Notes: a model not told the origin generated them from the letters alone. A DNA stretch of 64,000 bases from Streptomyces sp. NRRL S-646 (GCF_000720765.1 NZ_JODC01000004.1:286712-350711), one strand, 5' to 3'; counted from the stretch's first letter, positions 1 through 8,627 are shown. Numbers and translations are program-made.

Positions 1-1587
1 CTCAGGGTCCTGCCCGAACCAGCCCGCGGCAGCCTTCAGGTCCGGTTCCAGCACTGCCTGGCCGCTCGTCAGACACCGCGACTGCGGCATCGTCGGACCG
101 TAGTCGACCTGCTTGCCGACCGGGTGGAAGGGACAGTCGTCATGGATGCCGTGGACCACCGTACGGCGTAGGTCACTGCGAGGATCGGCGGATTCCTCGC
201 CGCGGAGCACGGCTTCCGGCAGGTCGATGGTGACGAAGTCGGCCAGTTGCGGCACCGCCGACTCGGCGAGCTCCCGGGCGGTAGTGCGCACATCCAGGGT
301 CGTACCTATGCGGACGCCGGCCTCGGACAGCAATTCCAGGCGGCGGCGCGCGGCCAGGGCGTAGGTCCCCACGTGCGGCTCCCCCACCATCATGAGCCCT
401 CTTGCCGAGGGCGGGGAGTCGGAGTGCTCGTCCGTCGTGCCGTCGCCGGCCGTGACGCGCTCGACGCCCACGGGGACAGGGCCGTGCTCCGTGCCGGGAA
501 GATACTCCGACGGCGGGGTGACAGGGAGCTGCCCGCGCGCCAGGTCGGGAACGGCCCCGGAGAACGTGAGGGAGGTGGCGACGGCAAGCTCGGCAGGGGG
601 GCCCAGCGGCTCGTGGACCTGATGCGGGAAGGCGAGGGGCTCGCGCGGTGAGGGACCGGGGACCACGGCCTCGATGGCGAAGCCCTCCACTCCGGAGGCA
701 CTCGTCATCGGCCGGCTCACGAGCGTGACCCGACGGCCGTCGGACAGGGGCACGTCGGCACAGGCCCGCTGCGCGCAGGCGATCAGCTCGGCGGCCTTCT
801 CCATGAGGATCGCCCGGTCGCGGGGGCTCATCTCCACGGCCAGTTCCCGCACCCCTATGCGGTGCCGAAAACCTGCGGCGGCCTCGGCTCCGCTGTCCAG
901 GTACGCCCGCAGCAGAGCGCGCTCACGCGAGGAACTCTGCCCCAGCAGCCGCCGCTCGATGGTCTCGGCCGCCTTGCGTATCACGGTGTCCAGCGCCGGG
1001 TCCTCGGCGCTGCGCGGATAGCCGAAGCACAGGACGCCCTCGATGCGGCCGCTGAGCGGGTCGCGGACGGGAAGCGCGCGGCAGGCACTGCCCTGGGAGC
1101 GCTCGGCGAAGTGCTCGGCACCGTAGACCCGGATGGGTTGGCGCTCGGCCAGGGCGAGACCGATGCCGTTGGTACCCGCGACCTTCTCGGCGAACACGAA
1201 CCCGGGGACGCTCTGGATGGCCGGGAGAGCTCTGGCCAGCGACGCTTCTCCGAAACGGCGCAGGAGAACCGTCCCGCTCGCATCGGCGAGGGAGATGTTC
1301 ATCGCGCTGCCGGCGAACGTGGCCTGCAGCCGGTCGAGCACCGGAACGGCCGCGCGGACGATCCGTCCGTCCGGTTCGAAGTCCTCCCGGAAGGGAAGGT
1401 CGGGCTGGTCCGGTGACAGCCCCAGGGTCCGGCAGCGCCGCCAGGAATCCAGGATCGACGCGCGCACACCCGTCTCGACCGGCTCACCCTGCAGGAACCG
1501 CTCACGGAAACTGGCGGGCCCCGTGCCGCCTGGCGCACGCCCCGTCGGTATCGGTTCTTCGCCGGCCCGAACCACGCTCCGCCTCAC
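1..1587 (-). CDS. GAF-domain regulator, probable SpoIIE-type phosphatase, 3' end outside window
   Basis: These are the first 529 codons of a protein whose carboxy end is cut by the left edge of the window. A GTG at 1587 with AAGG five bases upstream is taken as the start, and an in-frame stop lies just above it. A helical stretch with SWRRC (about residue 46) is followed by a GAF domain (about 70-225, containing GTNGIGLALAE) and a linker. From about residue 415 a second GAF domain opens with VRIGTTLDVRTTARELAE. In Streptomyces this second GAF type usually sits directly ahead of a SpoIIE-type PP2C phosphatase. The missing half is therefore inferred to be a cytoplasmic serine phosphatase acting in partner-switching control of sigma factors. 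The catalytic domain is not visible, so the enzyme call is inference while the GAF sensor call is firm. Confidence 0.75.
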   Translation of the reverse strand, partial: MRRSVVRAGEEPIPTGRAPGGTGPASFRERFLQGEPVETGVRASILDSWRRCRTLGLSPDQPDLPFREDFEPDGRIVRAAVPVLDRLQATFAGSAMNISLADASGTVLLRRFGEASLARALPAIQSVPGFVFAEKVAGTNGIGLALAERQPIRVYGAEHFAERSQGSACRALPVRDPLSGRIEGVLCFGYPRSAEDPALDTVIRKAAETIERRLLGQSSSRERALLRAYLDSGAEAAAGFRHRIGVRELAVEMSPRDRAILMEKAAELIACAQRACADVPLSDGRRVTLVSRPMTSASGVEGFAIEAVVPGPSPREPLAFPHQVHEPLGPPAELAVATSLTFSGAVPDLARGQLPVTPPSEYLPGTEHGPVPVGVERVTAGDGTTDEHSDSPPSARGLMMVGEPHVGTYALAARRRLELLSEAGVRIGTTLDVRTTARELAESAVPQLADFVTIDLPEAVLRGEESADPRSDLRRTVVHGIHDDCPFHPVGKQVDYGPTMPQSRCLTSGQAVLEPDLKAAAGWFGQDPE

Positions 1588-1721
1588 TCGCGCCTTCGAC
1601 AGTCAACCCTTCCGAAATGTCTGATATGGACGAGGATACGGGTATTGGAGGCGCGAGTCACCGTTCACAAGGCCCCTCACACACGGTGACCGGACCGGCT
1701 CGGCGTCACAGGACATCGGTG

Positions 1722-2696
1722 TCACAGGACCGCGACCGGGTTGACGGGCGAGCCCGTCCCGCCCGGGACGTTCAGCGGCGCCACGACGAGCATGAAGTCG
1801 TAGCGCCCCGCCGTCGCGGTCGCGGCGGACAGCGCTTCCAGGTCGAGGTTGTCCAGCAGTGGCATCCCCATCGCGGCCACAGCCAGGGCGTGGACCGGCG
1901 AGTGCACGCCGTCCACGGGTGAGGGCCGTACGTCACTGTCGCCGTCTCCGCCAAGCAGCGCGATGCCACGCTCGGCCAGCAGCGGCAGGGCGTCCACATG
2001 GAAGCCCGCGCTGGCCGTGTCGGGGTCCCAGGCGCCGAGTGCCTCGCGGCGCCGGACGTGTCCGGAGCGCAGCAGTACCGCGTCGCCGTCGCCGATCGTC
2101 ACATCGAGCGCCTTCTCCACAGCGACGATGTCCTTGGCGTGCACCGCTCGTCCCGGCTCCAACCAGTGGATCCCGAGGACGGCGGGCAGGTCGAGGAGCA
2201 CTCCCCTCGTGACGAGGGACCCGAGCGTCGACACCGCGCCGAAGCGGGCGCCTGCGGCATCGACGACCTCGTGTGCCGTGCGGCCGTCGTAGAGCTGCCC
2301 CCGATAGGCGATGTGGCACAGCGCGTCGAGGTGGGTGATGCCCTTGCCGTGATAGTCGGCGGCGATGAAGTCCTTGTGGGTGGAGGGTTCCGGCGCCTCC
2401 ACGTCACCGAGGTCGGTCATGTGGTGCAGGGCGGGCTTGCGGTTGCCGGGGCCGGGGCGGGTGTTCCACGGCAGCGCCAGCGGGACGACCGTCCCGGTCC
2501 GCACGCCCGCTGCGGCCCGCCGCACATGGTCCGCTGTGACCCGGTTCCAGGCACCGCGGTCGGCCGGGGACCAGCGACCCCACGTGCGAACCGCCTCGAA
2601 GAGTGCGTCGAACTCCCGACGGGAGACGGCGGGCCCGTTGCCGACGCCGGTCGGCGCGGGATTCGCGGCATCGGCGGAACTCGGACTCATCTGCAC
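1722..2696 (-). CDS. Cyclase family protein (metal-dependent hydrolase)
   Basis: A 324-residue protein of the cyclase/kynurenine-formamidase-like family. The diagnostic metal-binding stretch is visible as DYHGKGITHLDALCHI (about residues 114-129), a variant of the family motif HxGTHxDxPxH with Ile in place of the first motif position and Leu-Cys before the last His. Members hydrolyse amide or ester bonds with a divalent metal, and the substrate here cannot be read. The length fits the longer actinobacterial branch, which carries an amino-terminal extension. It has no signal peptide, so it is cytoplasmic. It is transcribed in the same direction as the GAF regulator downstream, with 134 bases between them, and probably as its own unit. 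The start at 2696 is the furthest upstream ATG; Met3 is an alternative. Confidence 0.85.
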   Translation of the reverse strand: MQMSPSSADAANPAPTGVGNGPAVSRREFDALFEAVRTWGRWSPADRGAWNRVTADHVRRAAAGVRTGTVVPLALPWNTRPGPGNRKPALHHMTDLGDVEAPEPSTHKDFIAADYHGKGITHLDALCHIAYRGQLYDGRTAHEVVDAAGARFGAVSTLGSLVTRGVLLDLPAVLGIHWLEPGRAVHAKDIVAVEKALDVTIGDGDAVLLRSGHVRRREALGAWDPDTASAGFHVDALPLLAERGIALLGGDGDSDVRPSPVDGVHSPVHALAVAAMGMPLLDNLDLEALSAATATAGRYDFMLVVAPLNVPGGTGSPVNPVAVL

Positions 2697-2948
2697 TCAC
2701 CGCTCCCGGGCTGGAACGGCTCCGACGCCAGGACGTCACCGGACGCGACACGGATCGGGCTGACGGGGTGTGCGCCCGGCTGACGCCGTGACACGGAGAA
2801 GCACCGTCCTCGTGATCGGAAAACCAGCTTCGCACATTCACGGTGCCCTTGGAGAGGTGTGCCCGCAGAGAGGGGTTGTACAGGTTTCGTCGCCACCGCG
2901 CCGGGTCCCCCATCCCGGCGCACGTCCACCGCGGTACCGAGGTTGCAG

Positions 2949-3377
2949 TCACGAGCCCGCAAGAAACGAGAAGCGCACCTTCCGCTCCGCGTTGTCCCTG
3001 TTCGTATCCACCAGACACACCGACTGCCAAGTCCCCAACTCCAGCCCGCCACCCACCACGGGCAGCGTCGCATGCGGCGGTACGAGCGCCGGGAGGACGT
3101 GGTCGCGGCCGTGGCCGGGGCTGCCGTGGCGGTGCTGCCAGCGGTCGTCGGCGGGGAGGAGGGTGTGGAGGGTGGCGAGGAGGTCGTCGTCGCTGCCGGA
3201 ACCCGTTTCGAGGATCGCGATTCCGGCCGTGGCGTGCGGGACGAAGACGTTCAGGAGGCCGTCGCGGCCGGCGGCCGCCTCCCGCAGGAAGGCCTCGCAG
3301 TCGCGGGTCAGGTCGACGACCTGCTCCGTGGAGCCGGTGGCGACGTTCAGGACTCGGGTGGTGAAGGCATCTGACAT
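2949..3377 (-). CDS. YjbQ/UPF0047 family protein
   Basis: A 142-residue protein of the YjbQ (UPF0047) family. Recognisable blocks are VFVPHATAGIAILE (about 46-60), a central GRDHVLPALV stretch and GTWQSVCLVDTNR near the end. The conserved His residues of the family are present in the first two blocks. YjbQ proteins have been reported to substitute for thiamine phosphate synthase as a side activity, but their physiological role is not settled, so no reaction is assigned. The ATG at 3377 is preferred over one three codons upstream because AGGATGGG lies at a suitable distance before it. The gene is divergent from the sulfonate operon. It has no signal peptide. Confidence 0.85.
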   Translation of the reverse strand: MSDAFTTRVLNVATGSTEQVVDLTRDCEAFLREAAAGRDGLLNVFVPHATAGIAILETGSGSDDDLLATLHTLLPADDRWQHRHGSPGHGRDHVLPALVPPHATLPVVGGGLELGTWQSVCLVDTNRDNAERKVRFSFLAGS

Positions 3378-3463
3378 GCAGCCCATCCTGACCCATTCGC
3401 CGGGTTTCGCAGGTCAACGGCGGTTCGCTTGTCGATACGGATGGTCCAGTCCGCGAGACGCCA

Positions 3464-3493
3464 TTGACCGTGCACGGACGACCTGGCTACTTT
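3464..3493 (+). promoter_or_regulatory. Promoter of the leader peptide and ssu operon (leaderless)
   Basis: TTGACC at 3464-3469 and TACTTT at 3488-3493 are separated by 18 bases, matching a housekeeping sigma promoter. The ATG of the leader peptide begins only seven bases after the -10 hexamer, so transcription would start at or next to the ATG and the message would have no 5' untranslated region. The hexamers are seen directly; the start site is inferred from usual spacing. Confidence 0.6.
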
Positions 3494-3499
3494 CACCGC

Positions 3500-3583
3500 A
3501 TGTTGCGTTCAGCCATGCTCACCACGCGCGGTCACATCGACCTGCTGCGGGTGGCCTCCGCCGCGTGTCGCCGCGGCTGCTGA
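3500..3583 (+). CDS. 27-residue sulfur-operon leader peptide
   Basis: A short open frame of 27 codons ending RGHIDLLRVASAACRRGC. It matches the Streptomyces family of putative leader peptides with an (R)HxDLLRVS(S)A.C core that recurs ahead of sulfate, sulfonate and cysteine operons. The two Cys codons (23 and 27) lie close to the stop, as expected if translation senses cysteine or cysteinyl-tRNA supply. It stands 127 bases before the first transporter gene. That interval contains small G+C-rich inverted repeats such as CACGC-tcc-GCGTG near 3633-3645, but no obvious full attenuator. There is no ribosome binding site, and the predicted start of transcription coincides with the ATG. The role in control is inference from family and position. 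Confidence 0.75.
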   Translation: MLRSAMLTTRGHIDLLRVASAACRRGC

Positions 3584-3710
3584 CGCCTTCCCCACTTTTC
3601 CCACTCCCCCATTGCCTGTACTTCGCCGTACCCGCACGCTCCGCGTGACGTGGCGGCGCTGAGGCGCGTACCCCCTCCCTCACCGGACGCTCTCCTCCCA
3701 TGGAGCACCC

Positions 3711-4613
3711 ATGAGCATCAGCCATGCCCCGCCCGGCTCCTCCGAACCCGATATTTCCTCTATATCCACATCGAAGGGAGTCGATGTCGACTCCCGCGAC
3801 TCCGCGTCCCTCGAGCTCACCCCCATCGTCCCCGCGTCCACCCGCCGCACCCGCGTCCCGCGCTGGCTGCGCCGCACGGCAGGCCCCCTCCTGCTGCTCG
3901 CCGTGTGGCAACTCCTCAGCTCCACCGGTGTGTTGGCGTCGGACGTCCTCGCCTCGCCCGGCCGGATCGCGCAGGTCGCCGGGGATCTGATCGGCGACGG
4001 TTCGCTGGCCTCCGCCATGGGCACCTCGCTGCAGCGCGTGGCGTTCGGGCTGCTGCTGGGCACTGTCGTCGGGACCGGACTCGCCCTGGTCTCGGGCCTG
4101 TTCAGGATCGGCGAGGATCTGGTGGATGCGCCGGTGCAGATGCTGCGGACCGTGCCGTTCGTGGGTCTGATCCCGCTGTTCATCATCTGGTTCGGCATCG
4201 GCGAGGCCCCGAAGGTCGCCATCATCACCCTCGGCGTGACCTTCCCGCTCTATCTCAACGTGTACGCCGGAATCCGCGGCGTGGACGCCCAGTTGATCGA
4301 GGCCGGGGAGTCCCTGGGCCTGTCCCGCTGGGGGCTCGTGCGGCATGTCGTGCTGCCGGGAGCCCTGCCCGGCGCGCTGACCGGGCTGCGCTACTCCCTC
4401 GGCATCGCCTGGCTGGCGCTGGTCTTCGCCGAGCAGGTCAACGCCGACTCCGGCATCGGCTTCCTGATGGTGCAGGCGCGCGACTTCCTGCAAACCGACG
4501 TGATCGTGGTCTGCCTGATCGTCTACGCCTTCCTCGGCCTGCTGGCCGACTTCATCGTCCGCTCCCTCGAAAGGCTGCTGCTGCAATGGCGACCGACGTT
4601 CACCGGCCGGTGA
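3711..4613 (+). CDS. ssuC: Sulfonate-type ABC transporter permease
   Basis: A 300-residue integral membrane permease of the BPD transport superfamily. After a polar amino end of about 60 residues there are about six hydrophobic segments. The cytoplasmic EAA loop that docks on the ATPase is visible as EAGESLGLSRWGLVRHVVLP (about 197-216), followed by GALPGALTGLR. The sequence is of the SsuC/TauC/NitT type for sulfonates, taurine or nitrate. The choice of sulfonate rests on the sulfur-type leader peptide upstream and the binding protein downstream. GGAG stands five bases before the ATG at 3711. Its last 28 bases overlap the ATPase gene, indicating translational coupling in a permease-ATPase-binding protein operon. 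Confidence 0.88.
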   Translation: MSISHAPPGSSEPDISSISTSKGVDVDSRDSASLELTPIVPASTRRTRVPRWLRRTAGPLLLLAVWQLLSSTGVLASDVLASPGRIAQVAGDLIGDGSLASAMGTSLQRVAFGLLLGTVVGTGLALVSGLFRIGEDLVDAPVQMLRTVPFVGLIPLFIIWFGIGEAPKVAIITLGVTFPLYLNVYAGIRGVDAQLIEAGESLGLSRWGLVRHVVLPGALPGALTGLRYSLGIAWLALVFAEQVNADSGIGFLMVQARDFLQTDVIVVCLIVYAFLGLLADFIVRSLERLLLQWRPTFTGR

Positions 4614-5326
4614 TCCCGCAGACCGCGGTACGGGTCGAGGGGCTGACCCGCTCCTTCGACGGTCGTGCCGTCATCGACAACCTCCAACTCGACGTGCGCC
4701 CGGGCGAGTTCGTCGCCCTGCTCGGCCGCAGCGGCTGCGGCAAATCCACCCTGCTGCGCATCCTGGCGGGCCTCGACCGCGACATCGAGGGCACCGTCCT
4801 GGTGCCGCGCCGCAAGGCCGTCGCCTTCCAGGCACCACGGCTGATGCCCTGGAAGAAGGTGTGGCGCAACGTCCTGCTCGGACTGCCCGGCAAACCCGCA
4901 CGCGCCGTCGCCGAACAGGCCCTGGACGAGGTCGGCCTGAGCCACCGCTCCGGCGCATGGCCCAAGACCCTCTCCGGCGGCGAGGCCCAGCGCGCCTCCC
5001 TCGCACGGGCGTTGGTCCGTGAACCCGATCTGCTGCTGCTCGACGAGCCGTTCGGCGCGCTCGACGCGCTCACCCGCATCAAGGCACAGCGCCTGGTGGG
5101 CGAGTTGTGGCAGCGCCGGGGCTGCGCGGTGCTGCTGGTCACACACGACGTCGAGGAGGCCGTCCTGCTCGCCGACCGCGTCCTGGTGATGGACGACGGC
5201 GTCATCGCGCACGAGCAGGAGATCGATCTCGAGCGGCCGCGCGACATCACCGACCCCCGGTTCGCCGAGCTGCGCGCCGGGCTGCTGGAACGGCTCGGCG
5301 TCGACACCGCCGCCGAAGCCGCCTGA
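4586..5326 (+). CDS. ssuB: Sulfonate-type ABC transporter ATP-binding protein
   Basis: A 246-residue ABC ATPase that powers the neighbouring permease. All catalytic elements are intact: Walker A GRSGCGKS (47-54), Q-loop AFQ (80-82), signature LSGGEAQR (129-136), Walker B LLLLDEP (149-155) with Glu154, D-loop FGALD and the switch His in THD (187). The frame stays open far upstream, but the ATG at 4586 lies inside the end of the permease gene and gives the usual SsuB length. It is the middle gene of the transporter operon; the binding-protein gene follows after 43 bases. The substrate cannot be told from the ATPase itself and is inferred from the operon. Confidence 0.9.
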   Translation: MATDVHRPVIPQTAVRVEGLTRSFDGRAVIDNLQLDVRPGEFVALLGRSGCGKSTLLRILAGLDRDIEGTVLVPRRKAVAFQAPRLMPWKKVWRNVLLGLPGKPARAVAEQALDEVGLSHRSGAWPKTLSGGEAQRASLARALVREPDLLLLDEPFGALDALTRIKAQRLVGELWQRRGCAVLLVTHDVEEAVLLADRVLVMDDGVIAHEQEIDLERPRDITDPRFAELRAGLLERLGVDTAAEAA

Positions 5327-5369
5327 ACTCCCTTTCCGCCAACCTCAGTTGCACAGAACGGATCCACCC

Positions 5370-6392
5370 ATGCGACGACGTCTCGCCCCTGCCGCGCTGC
5401 TCCTCCCCTTCGCTCTCCTGCTCACCGCCTGCGGCGGGAACTCGTCCGCGAGCACGGGGACCGGCACCGACGGCAAGGGCTCCCTCACCCTCAACGTAGG
5501 GGATCAGAAGGGCGGTTCCGAGGCCATCCTGCGGGCCGCCGGAGAGCTCAAGAACCTCGACTACAAGATCAAGTGGTCCACCTTCACCTCCGGCCCGCCG
5601 CTGCTGGAGGCCGTCAACGCCAAGGCCGTCGACATCGGCGGCGTCGGCAACACCCCGCCGGTCTTCGCGGCCGGCGCGGGCTCGAAGATCACGGTCGTGG
5701 CCGCCTTCCACGGCACCTCCAAGGGCGACGCCATCCTCGTACCCAACGACTCGAAGCTGTCCAGGCCCCAGGACCTCAGGGGCAAGTCGGTCGCCGTGGC
5801 GCAGGGTTCGTCCGCCAACTACCAGCTGGTCGCCTCCCTCAAGGCGGCCGGGCTCAGCCTGAGCGACGTCAAGGTCAAGTATCTGCAGCCGGCCGACGCG
5901 CTGGCCGCGTTCACCTCCGGCAAGGTGGACGCCTGGGCGGTGTGGGACCCGTACACCTCGCAGATCCTGCAGGCCAAGCAGGGCCGCGTCCTCACCACCG
6001 GCGACGGCGTCACCAACGGCCTGACCTTCCAGGTGGCAGCGCCGAGTGCGTTGCAGGACAAGAAGAAGGCCGCCGCCATCAAGGACTATCTGGAGCGGCT
6101 GCGGCGGGCCACGGCGTGGGTCTACGGCCACCAGGAGGAGTGGGCGAAGGTCTGGGCGAAGGACACCGGGCTGCCGTACGAGGTGGCGCTGGCCTCGGTG
6201 CGGCGCACCAACGCCACCCGGATCTCGGTCGCAGTCGACAAGCCGCTCATCGCCTCCGAGCAGCAGATCGCCGACGCCTTCACCGACTTGAAGCTCATCC
6301 CCAAGAAGGTCGACTTCGCCGACTTCGTGGACACCCGGTACAACGGCAGGCTGCCTGCCTCGACCACGCCCGCCCGGGCGTCCGAGGGCTGA
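5370..6392 (+). CDS. ssuA: Sulfonate-type ABC transporter substrate-binding lipoprotein
   Basis: A 340-residue lipoprotein with signal peptide MRRRLAPAALLLPF and lipobox LLTAC, giving Cys21 as the lipidation site. It would sit on the outer face of the membrane and deliver ligand to the permease. The fold is the SsuA/TauA/NMT1-like periplasmic binding type: an early NVGDQKGGSEAILRA segment, the hinge region VDIGGVGNTPPVFAAG, RGKSVAVAQGSSANY, and GKVDAWAVWDPYTSQ. The ATG at 5370 is chosen because it places the Arg cluster directly before the hydrophobic core; an in-frame TTG lies seven codons upstream. Aliphatic sulfonates are the most likely ligands given the leader peptide, but nitrate or taurine cannot be excluded from sequence alone. 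Confidence 0.87.
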   Translation: MRRRLAPAALLLPFALLLTACGGNSSASTGTGTDGKGSLTLNVGDQKGGSEAILRAAGELKNLDYKIKWSTFTSGPPLLEAVNAKAVDIGGVGNTPPVFAAGAGSKITVVAAFHGTSKGDAILVPNDSKLSRPQDLRGKSVAVAQGSSANYQLVASLKAAGLSLSDVKVKYLQPADALAAFTSGKVDAWAVWDPYTSQILQAKQGRVLTTGDGVTNGLTFQVAAPSALQDKKKAAAIKDYLERLRRATAWVYGHQEEWAKVWAKDTGLPYEVALASVRRTNATRISVAVDKPLIASEQQIADAFTDLKLIPKKVDFADFVDTRYNGRLPASTTPARASEG

Positions 6393-6502
6393 GCGCCTCA
6401 CACTCTCCCGGGCCCCGACCCCTCGTTGCGGGCGGGCGGTGATTCGGCACACCACGGACCCGCCGCGGGAAGATCCACGGCTTCCGCGCGGTTGGTGGAA
6501 AC

Positions 6503-7588
6503 GTGAACGATGCGCGCGAGGTCGAGGTAGTCGTCGTGGGCGCTGGTCAGGCGGGTCTGTCCAGCGCCTACCACCTGCGGCGCACCGGTTTCGAGCCGGG
6601 GCGCGACTTCGTGGTGCTCGACCACTCCCCCGGACCGGGCGGCGCCTGGCAGTTCCGGTGGCCGTCGCTGACGTACGGCAAGGTGCACGGTATGCATGCG
6701 CTGCCGGGCATGGAGCTGACCGACGCCGATCCGGCGCGGGCCTCGTCCGAGGTGATCACCGAGTACTTCGCCTCGTACGAGCGCACCTTCGACCTGCGGG
6801 TTCGCCGGCCCGTCGATGTGCGTGCCGTGCGGGAGGGCGTGGGCGGGCGGTTGCTCGTCGAGACCTCGGACGGCGACTGGTCGACGCGGGCTCTGATCAA
6901 CGCGACCGGTACCTGGGACCGTCCGTTCTGGCCGCGCTATCCCGGTCAGGAGAGCTTCCGGGGGCGGCAGTTGCACACGGCGCAGTACCCCGGGCCCGAG
7001 GCGTTCGCCGGGCAGCGGGTGGTCGTGGTCGGCGGTGGCGCCTCGGGTACGCAGCATCTGCTGGAGATCGCCCCGTATGCGGCTGCCACCACCTGGGTGA
7101 CCAGGCGGCCGCCGGTCTTCCGTGAGGGCCCCTTCACCGAGGACGTGGGGCGGGCGGCCGTCGCGCTCGTCGAGGAGCGGGTGCGGCAGGGGCTGCCGCC
7201 GAGGAGTGTCGTCTCGGTCACCGGACTGCCGCTGAGCGACGCGGTCCGGCAGGGCATCGCGGACGGGGTTCTCGACCGCCGGCCCATGTTCGACCGGATC
7301 GCACCGGACGGGGTGGAGTGGAACGACGGGCAGCGGGTGGAGGCCGACGTCATTCTGTGGGCCACAGGGTTCCGGGCGGCCATCGACCATCTGCGGCCGC
7401 TGCGGCTGCGCGAGCCGGGCGGCGGGATCCGCGTCGAGGGCACGCGTGCGGCCGCCGATCCGCGGGTCCATCTCGTCGGCTATGGCCCCTCGGCCAGCAC
7501 CATCGGCGCCAACCGGGCGGGCCGGGCGGCCGTACGGGACATCCGGCGGCTGCTGGCGGGGCAGCCCACCGAGCCCGTCGCCGCCTGA
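6503..7588 (+). CDS. FAD-dependent monooxygenase-like oxidoreductase
   Basis: A 361-residue flavoprotein of the flavin-containing/Baeyer-Villiger monooxygenase group. It has two dinucleotide folds: the FAD site VVGAGQAG (11-18) and an NAD(P)H site VVVVGGGASG (173-182). Between them is NATGTWDRP (133-141), which resembles the usual ATGxW linker motif. Near the end VILWATGFR and the stretch LVGYGPSASTIGANRAGR close the FAD domain. No signal peptide is present. It starts with GTG (GGTGGAAAC upstream) 110 bases after the sulfonate binding-protein gene on the same strand. A role in oxygenating an imported organosulfur compound is plausible from position. It is not an SsuD homologue, because SsuD is FMN-dependent and has a different fold. 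Confidence 0.8.
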   Translation: MNDAREVEVVVVGAGQAGLSSAYHLRRTGFEPGRDFVVLDHSPGPGGAWQFRWPSLTYGKVHGMHALPGMELTDADPARASSEVITEYFASYERTFDLRVRRPVDVRAVREGVGGRLLVETSDGDWSTRALINATGTWDRPFWPRYPGQESFRGRQLHTAQYPGPEAFAGQRVVVVGGGASGTQHLLEIAPYAAATTWVTRRPPVFREGPFTEDVGRAAVALVEERVRQGLPPRSVVSVTGLPLSDAVRQGIADGVLDRRPMFDRIAPDGVEWNDGQRVEADVILWATGFRAAIDHLRPLRLREPGGGIRVEGTRAAADPRVHLVGYGPSASTIGANRAGRAAVRDIRRLLAGQPTEPVAA

Positions 7589-7603
7589 CGACCGCCCCGC
7601 AGG

Positions 7604-8584
7604 CTACTTCGTGGCCTGCGGTGCGGGGGTGTTCTGCGGGATGGGGCTGTTCTGCTGCGCCGGGCTTTTCTGCTGGGCGGGGGCGTTCTGCTGGGCCGGG
7701 CTTTTCTGCGGGATGGGGCTGTTCTGCTGGGCTGGGCTGTTGTGCTGGGTTGGGCTGTTCTGCTGAGCGTTGAACTCGGCCACATTGCGCTGGTGCTCGG
7801 CGAAGTCTGCGGTGAAGCGGGTGTCGCCCGGCCTGACCGTGACGAAGTACAGCCAGTCGCCCGCGGGTGGGTTGATCGTGGCGCGCATCGCCTCCTCGCC
7901 CGGGTTGTCGATCGGCGTCGGGGGCAGGCCCATCCGCTGGTAGGAGTTGTAGGGGCTGGTGAGCTTCGTGTCGTCGGCGCTGGTCTTCAGGGTGGCGCGC
8001 TTGAGGGCGTAGTTGAGGGTGGAGTCCATCTGCAGCGGCATCCCGCGCTCGAGCCGGTTGAAGACGACCCGCGCCACCTTGCCCATGTCGGCCTTCGAGG
8101 CGGCCTCGGCCTGCACGATGCTCGCGACGGTGACCGCCTGGTAGACGTTCATCGCGTTGCGCTGCGCGCCGGCCGCGACCGGCGCGCCGTTGAACTTCTT
8201 GTTGGCGGTGTTGACCATGAACGACAGCAGCGACTCGGGCGTCGTCTTCTTCGTGACGGGATAGGTCGCGGGGAAGAGGTAGCCCTCCGGGTTGCCCGCC
8301 GCGTCCCTCGGCAGCTTCAGGCGGGCCTTCGCGAGGGCCTTCTCGGTGCTGCCGGCGGGCAGGGTGAGGGCCTTGTCGACGGCGTCGTAGACCTGACTCG
8401 CGCGCCAGCCCTCCGGGATCACCAGGGAGGCGGGCTTGGCGTCCTCCACGCCGTGCCGCACGGTCAGCAGCGGTACGACCACGGCGGCACCGGCCACCAC
8501 GGCTCCGGTCGCGAGGAGGATGAGGACGAGTCGGCCCCGGCGCGTCAGTCGAATCGTGCCCCGTGGCGGAGTGTTCTGATGCAT
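7604..8584 (-). CDS. mltG: Endolytic transglycosylase MltG-like protein with repetitive C-terminal tail
   Basis: A 326-residue membrane-anchored peptidoglycan lytic transglycosylase of the MltG/YceG family, which cuts nascent glycan strands and so terminates their growth. A transmembrane anchor spans about 18-40. The LysM-like part contains IPEGWRASQVYDAVD, and the catalytic part reads ASIVQAEA, where Glu160 aligns with the family's catalytic acid. Further family blocks are VFNRLERGMPLQMDSTLNYA and PYNSYQRMGLPPTPIDNPG. From about residue 274 to the end the sequence is a low-complexity tail built from variants of PAQQNSP and SPIPQK. The length without the tail is close to the minimal family size, so this may be a paralogue of a longer MltG elsewhere. 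It is convergent with the flavoprotein gene. Confidence 0.88.
   Translation of the reverse strand: MHQNTPPRGTIRLTRRGRLVLILLATGAVVAGAAVVVPLLTVRHGVEDAKPASLVIPEGWRASQVYDAVDKALTLPAGSTEKALAKARLKLPRDAAGNPEGYLFPATYPVTKKTTPESLLSFMVNTANKKFNGAPVAAGAQRNAMNVYQAVTVASIVQAEAASKADMGKVARVVFNRLERGMPLQMDSTLNYALKRATLKTSADDTKLTSPYNSYQRMGLPPTPIDNPGEEAMRATINPPAGDWLYFVTVRPGDTRFTADFAEHQRNVAEFNAQQNSPTQHNSPAQQNSPIPQKSPAQQNAPAQQKSPAQQNSPIPQNTPAPQATK
7620..7766. repeat. Tandem degenerate repeat encoding the MltG tail
   Basis: About 147 bases made of units of roughly 21-24 bases that share GGGCTGTTCTGCTG or GGGCTTTTCTGCTG on the plus strand. It encodes the Pro/Gln/Asn/Ser tail of the MltG-like protein on the minus strand. 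Units keep the reading frame, so copy-number changes would alter tail length without breaking the gene. Confidence 0.75.
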
Positions 8585-8627
8585 GCGGGCACGGTAACCC
8601 GCATATCACCATAAACCCGACAGATCT

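Noticed and set aside
1700..1730. Direct repeat GTCACAGGAC at 1705 and 1721
   Set aside because: It is short and spans the stop codon of the cyclase gene; it could easily be chance.
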